A DNA stretch of 64,000 nucleotides from an uncultured Mesonia sp. (GTDB lineage Bacteria; Bacteroidota; Bacteroidia; Flavobacteriales; Flavobacteriaceae). Shown one piece after another: positions 61,810-64,000 of this stretch. The stretch covers positions 104,591 to 168,590 of the forward strand of contig CATQIB010000013.1 of NCBI GenBank assembly GCA_958296185.1. Direction: 5' to 3'. The notes below the pieces were generated by a model. The model was not told the origin of the DNA. It made no database searches and was given only the letters and a program-made list of their open reading frames with translations. Positions within the stretch are counted from its first letter, which is position 1. Every line of letters starts with the position of its first letter. The position numbers were made by a program, and so were the translations under genes.

Positions 61810-63138
61810 TTGGGTCATAAAATTTCTTTTAGAGAAATTAACCAAATCGCTATTCCTGCGATAATCGCAGGAATAGCCGAACCCCTTATTTCCTTAACCG
61901 ATATTGCCGTTATAGGAAACGTGCAAAATAATTCGGTTGAAGCCTTGGCGGCCGCTGGAATTGTAGGTAGTTTTTTATCGGCTATCATTTGGATTGTGGC
62001 ACAAACCAAAACCGCTATCTCGGCCATAGTTTCACAACACTTAGGTGCTAATAGGTTACACGCAGTAAAAACTTTGGTACCTCAAGCTATTTTTTTTAAT
62101 TTTATCTTAAGTCTATTCATTTACGCTATCACTGCCTATTTTGCTAGAGCTATCTTTGGGGCATATAATGCCGAAGGGCTTATCTTAACTTATGCTGAAG
62201 AATACTATACCATAAGGGCACTAGGCTATCCGCTTACACTTGTCACCTTTGCTATTTTTGGTGTTTTTCGCGGTTTACAAAACACTTTATGGGCCATGAA
62301 ATGCAGTTTATTAGGTGCTGCGGTAAATGTAGGTTTAGATTTCGCATTAGTATATGGAGTTGAGGGCCTTATTAAACCTATGCATTTAGCCGGAGCCGCC
62401 TATGCCAGTGTAATTGCTCAAGCTTGCATGTTAGCGCTAGCGCTTTATTATTTTTTTAAAAAAACTCCTTTTCATCTTAAATTAAGTTTTAGGCTCAACC
62501 CAAGATTAAAACCACTTTTAAGCATGGCTGTCAATTTATTTGTGCGCACTGCAGCCCTTAATTTTGCTATTTATTTAGCTAATGCCTACGCCACAGGCTA
62601 CGGTAAAAACTATATTGCAGCACAAAGTATTTTAATGAATATCTGGCTGTTTTTTTCATTTTTCATAGACGGCTATGCTAATGCAGGAAACGCAATTAGT
62701 GGCAGATTGCTTGGCGCAAGAGATTACCAAAAATTATGGCATCTAAGTAAAGATATTAGCAAATATGCCCTAATAATCGCCTTACTATTAATGGGGTTTT
62801 GTGCTATTTTCTATAATGAAATTGGATTGCTTTTCAATAAAGATCCCAAGGTGTTGGCCTTGTTTGCCAGTGTTTTTTGGATGGTTTTACTAATGCAACC
62901 TGTAAACGCCCTCGCCTTTATGTTTGATGGTATTTTTAAAGGGCTGGGCGAAGCAAAATATTTACGTAATGTTCTATTGGCAGCTACTTTTTTAGGTTTC
63001 ACCCCTGCCCTCTTACTAGCAGATTATTTTGATTTAAAACTTTTTGCTATTTGGATTGGTTTTTTTGTCTGGATGCTCATTCGCAGTAGCGCTCTCATCA
63101 TTCGTTTTAGGCAAAAATACCTCAACCAAAGCCTCTAA
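61810..63138 (+). CDS. MATE/DinF-family transporter
   Basis: A 442-aa protein with 12 predicted helices and MATE features (IPAIIAGIAEPLISLTDIAVIG, SGRLLGAR). The start is a TTG at 61810, chosen because no ATG matches the family N-terminus. It is distinct from the MATE protein encoded at 27474-28820 and closer to DinF. The substrate is unknown. Confidence 0.85.
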   Translation: MGHKISFREINQIAIPAIIAGIAEPLISLTDIAVIGNVQNNSVEALAAAGIVGSFLSAIIWIVAQTKTAISAIVSQHLGANRLHAVKTLVPQAIFFNFILSLFIYAITAYFARAIFGAYNAEGLILTYAEEYYTIRALGYPLTLVTFAIFGVFRGLQNTLWAMKCSLLGAAVNVGLDFALVYGVEGLIKPMHLAGAAYASVIAQACMLALALYYFFKKTPFHLKLSFRLNPRLKPLLSMAVNLFVRTAALNFAIYLANAYATGYGKNYIAAQSILMNIWLFFSFFIDGYANAGNAISGRLLGARDYQKLWHLSKDISKYALIIALLLMGFCAIFYNEIGLLFNKDPKVLALFASVFWMVLLMQPVNALAFMFDGIFKGLGEAKYLRNVLLAATFLGFTPALLLADYFDLKLFAIWIGFFVWMLIRSSALIIRFRQKYLNQSL

Positions 63139-63216
63139 AACTTCACAAGGCTTTAACAGCTGTCTTAAGAAAATTCTGCGCAATTTCCCGTATTTTTAAG
63201 CAATAGAAGAATACGT

Positions 63217-64000
63217 ATGCAGTTACATAAAAAAGGTTTTGTTTTTAAAACTTACGAGCCTAAACATACTACCCCATTTGAGCGTCTTTTTGAAATTTTT
63301 AAAGAGTTGATTACCCACACTTCAGGAGATTTTGATGAAGCGATTGATTGGATGCGCGAACTGGATAAAGAATACCAACTTACCACAGCAGATTACACTC
63401 TAAATGATTTTATAGCCGATTTACTGAAAAAAGGGTATATACAAGAACGCATAGCGCCAGATGGTAAGGGTAAAGAAATTAATATTACTTCAAAAACAGA
63501 ACAAGCTTTAAGGCAACGCGCTTTAAATCAAATATTCGGTAAAATGCGTAAAAGCGCAAGCGGGAATCACAAAACCAAATTTAAAGGAAATTCAGATGAA
63601 AAAACAGGAGAAATTAGAGCTTATCAATATGGTGATGCTCTAGATAAAATATCAATAACCGAAAGTTTAAAAAATGCTCAGATAAATCATGGCTTAAACA
63701 ATTTTAACTTAACCGAAAATGATTTGGTGGTTGAAGATAGTCAATTCAAATCTCAAATGAGCACTGTATTGATGATAGATATTAGCCATAGCATGATTTT
63801 ATATGGTGAAGACCGCATTACGCCGGCGAAAAAGGTAGCTATGGCTTTGGCTGAATTGATTATAACCCGCTACCCCAAAGACAGCCTAGATGTGATTGTT
63901 TTTGGTAATGATGCTTGGCCTATCAAAATTAAAGATCTTCCCTATTTACAAGTAGGCCCCTTTCATACCAACACCGTAGCCGGGTTGCAATTGGCTATGG
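63217..64000 (+). CDS. VWA-domain protein, 5' part (runs off window)
   Basis: An open frame from ATG 63217 to the window end (261 codons). It has a charged, helical N-terminal region and then a von Willebrand A domain with MIDAS motif DISHSM (DxSxS) in VLMIDISHSMILYGE. Similar proteins are partners of MoxR/Mg-chelatase-type AAA ATPases; no such gene is in the window. Confidence 0.8.
   Translation, partial: MQLHKKGFVFKTYEPKHTTPFERLFEIFKELITHTSGDFDEAIDWMRELDKEYQLTTADYTLNDFIADLLKKGYIQERIAPDGKGKEINITSKTEQALRQRALNQIFGKMRKSASGNHKTKFKGNSDEKTGEIRAYQYGDALDKISITESLKNAQINHGLNNFNLTENDLVVEDSQFKSQMSTVLMIDISHSMILYGEDRITPAKKVAMALAELIITRYPKDSLDVIVFGNDAWPIKIKDLPYLQVGPFHTNTVAGLQLAM

Overview
The window looks like a chromosomal segment of a low-GC member of the Flavobacteriaceae (Bacteroidota). 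Reasons: Bacteroidota-type promoters (TAnnTTTG -7 boxes) upstream of many genes, a gliding-motility lipoprotein (GldH) next to a RicT/PSP1 protein, a secreted SGNH/PKD protein with a type IX secretion C-terminal sorting domain, CarboxypepD_reg TonB receptors, HU-SPOR fusions, and protein families that read as typically flavobacterial. No phage, insertion sequence, CRISPR array or rRNA operon was seen. Most of the window is ordinary core genome; the unusual material lies in a few intergenic regions and regulatory sites.

Layout. 1-2.9 kb: 5' end of dxs, divergent tadA, then an NAD-salvage pair (pncB, pncA). 2.9-6.3 kb: three minus-strand envelope or secreted proteins. 6.5-7.5 kb: an intact tRNA-Asn followed by a 393-bp tandem array in which each unit carries a small GIY-YIG nuclease gene, a tRNA-Asn 3' half and a terminator. 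7.5-12.5 kb: rseP, an SCO1-type copper chaperone, and feoA-feoB plus a Cys-rich Feo accessory peptide. 12.5-20.7 kb: a metal-import locus. A DtxR/MntR-type repressor, a TroA-like binding lipoprotein, an ATPase and two permeases with C-terminal winged-helix domains run on the minus strand; a TonB receptor and a thioredoxin-like protein run divergently, with two matching operator-like palindromes between them. 20.7-24.6 kb: a J-domain protein, bacilliredoxin, acyltransferase, acyl-ACP desaturase and HD hydrolase.

24.6-37.5 kb: a heme-biosynthesis region with hemA-hemC-hemD, hemE-DUF6973-hemF-hemB, hemH-MATE-hemJ, an orphan histidine kinase and an AraC regulator. A perfect 17-bp Fur-family-like palindrome sits just upstream of the AraC gene. 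hemF appears to be offset from its natural start by one extra T in a six-T run. hemL is not in the window. 37.5-42.1 kb: a small exported protein whose start codon lies inside an intrinsic terminator, a membrane protein, a DUF21/CBS protein, an exonuclease and a fused peptide-ABC ATPase. 42.2-45.6 kb: a probable copper-uptake cluster (Cys-motif protein, Met/His-rich lipoprotein, TonB receptor with OprC-like CxxxM and HxM motifs).

45.6-53.4 kb: glutathione peroxidase, a CoA-transferase pair, PBP1A, gldH-ricT and trhO. 53.7-57.3 kb: recA, then a lipoprotein / ECF sigma factor / membrane-anchored beta-barrel trio. 57.3-64 kb: a second PlsC-like acyltransferase, trpS, dprA, an HU-SPOR protein, an acyl-CoA thioesterase, a MATE transporter, and the start of a VWA-domain protein that runs off the end.

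The best candidates for something little described are the tRNA-Asn/GIY-YIG tandem array and a structured RNA-like element present at three places (721-804 +, 9040-9136 -, 46382-46473 +), whose closing helix shows a compensatory change. No large unknown defence or biosynthetic system is visible.
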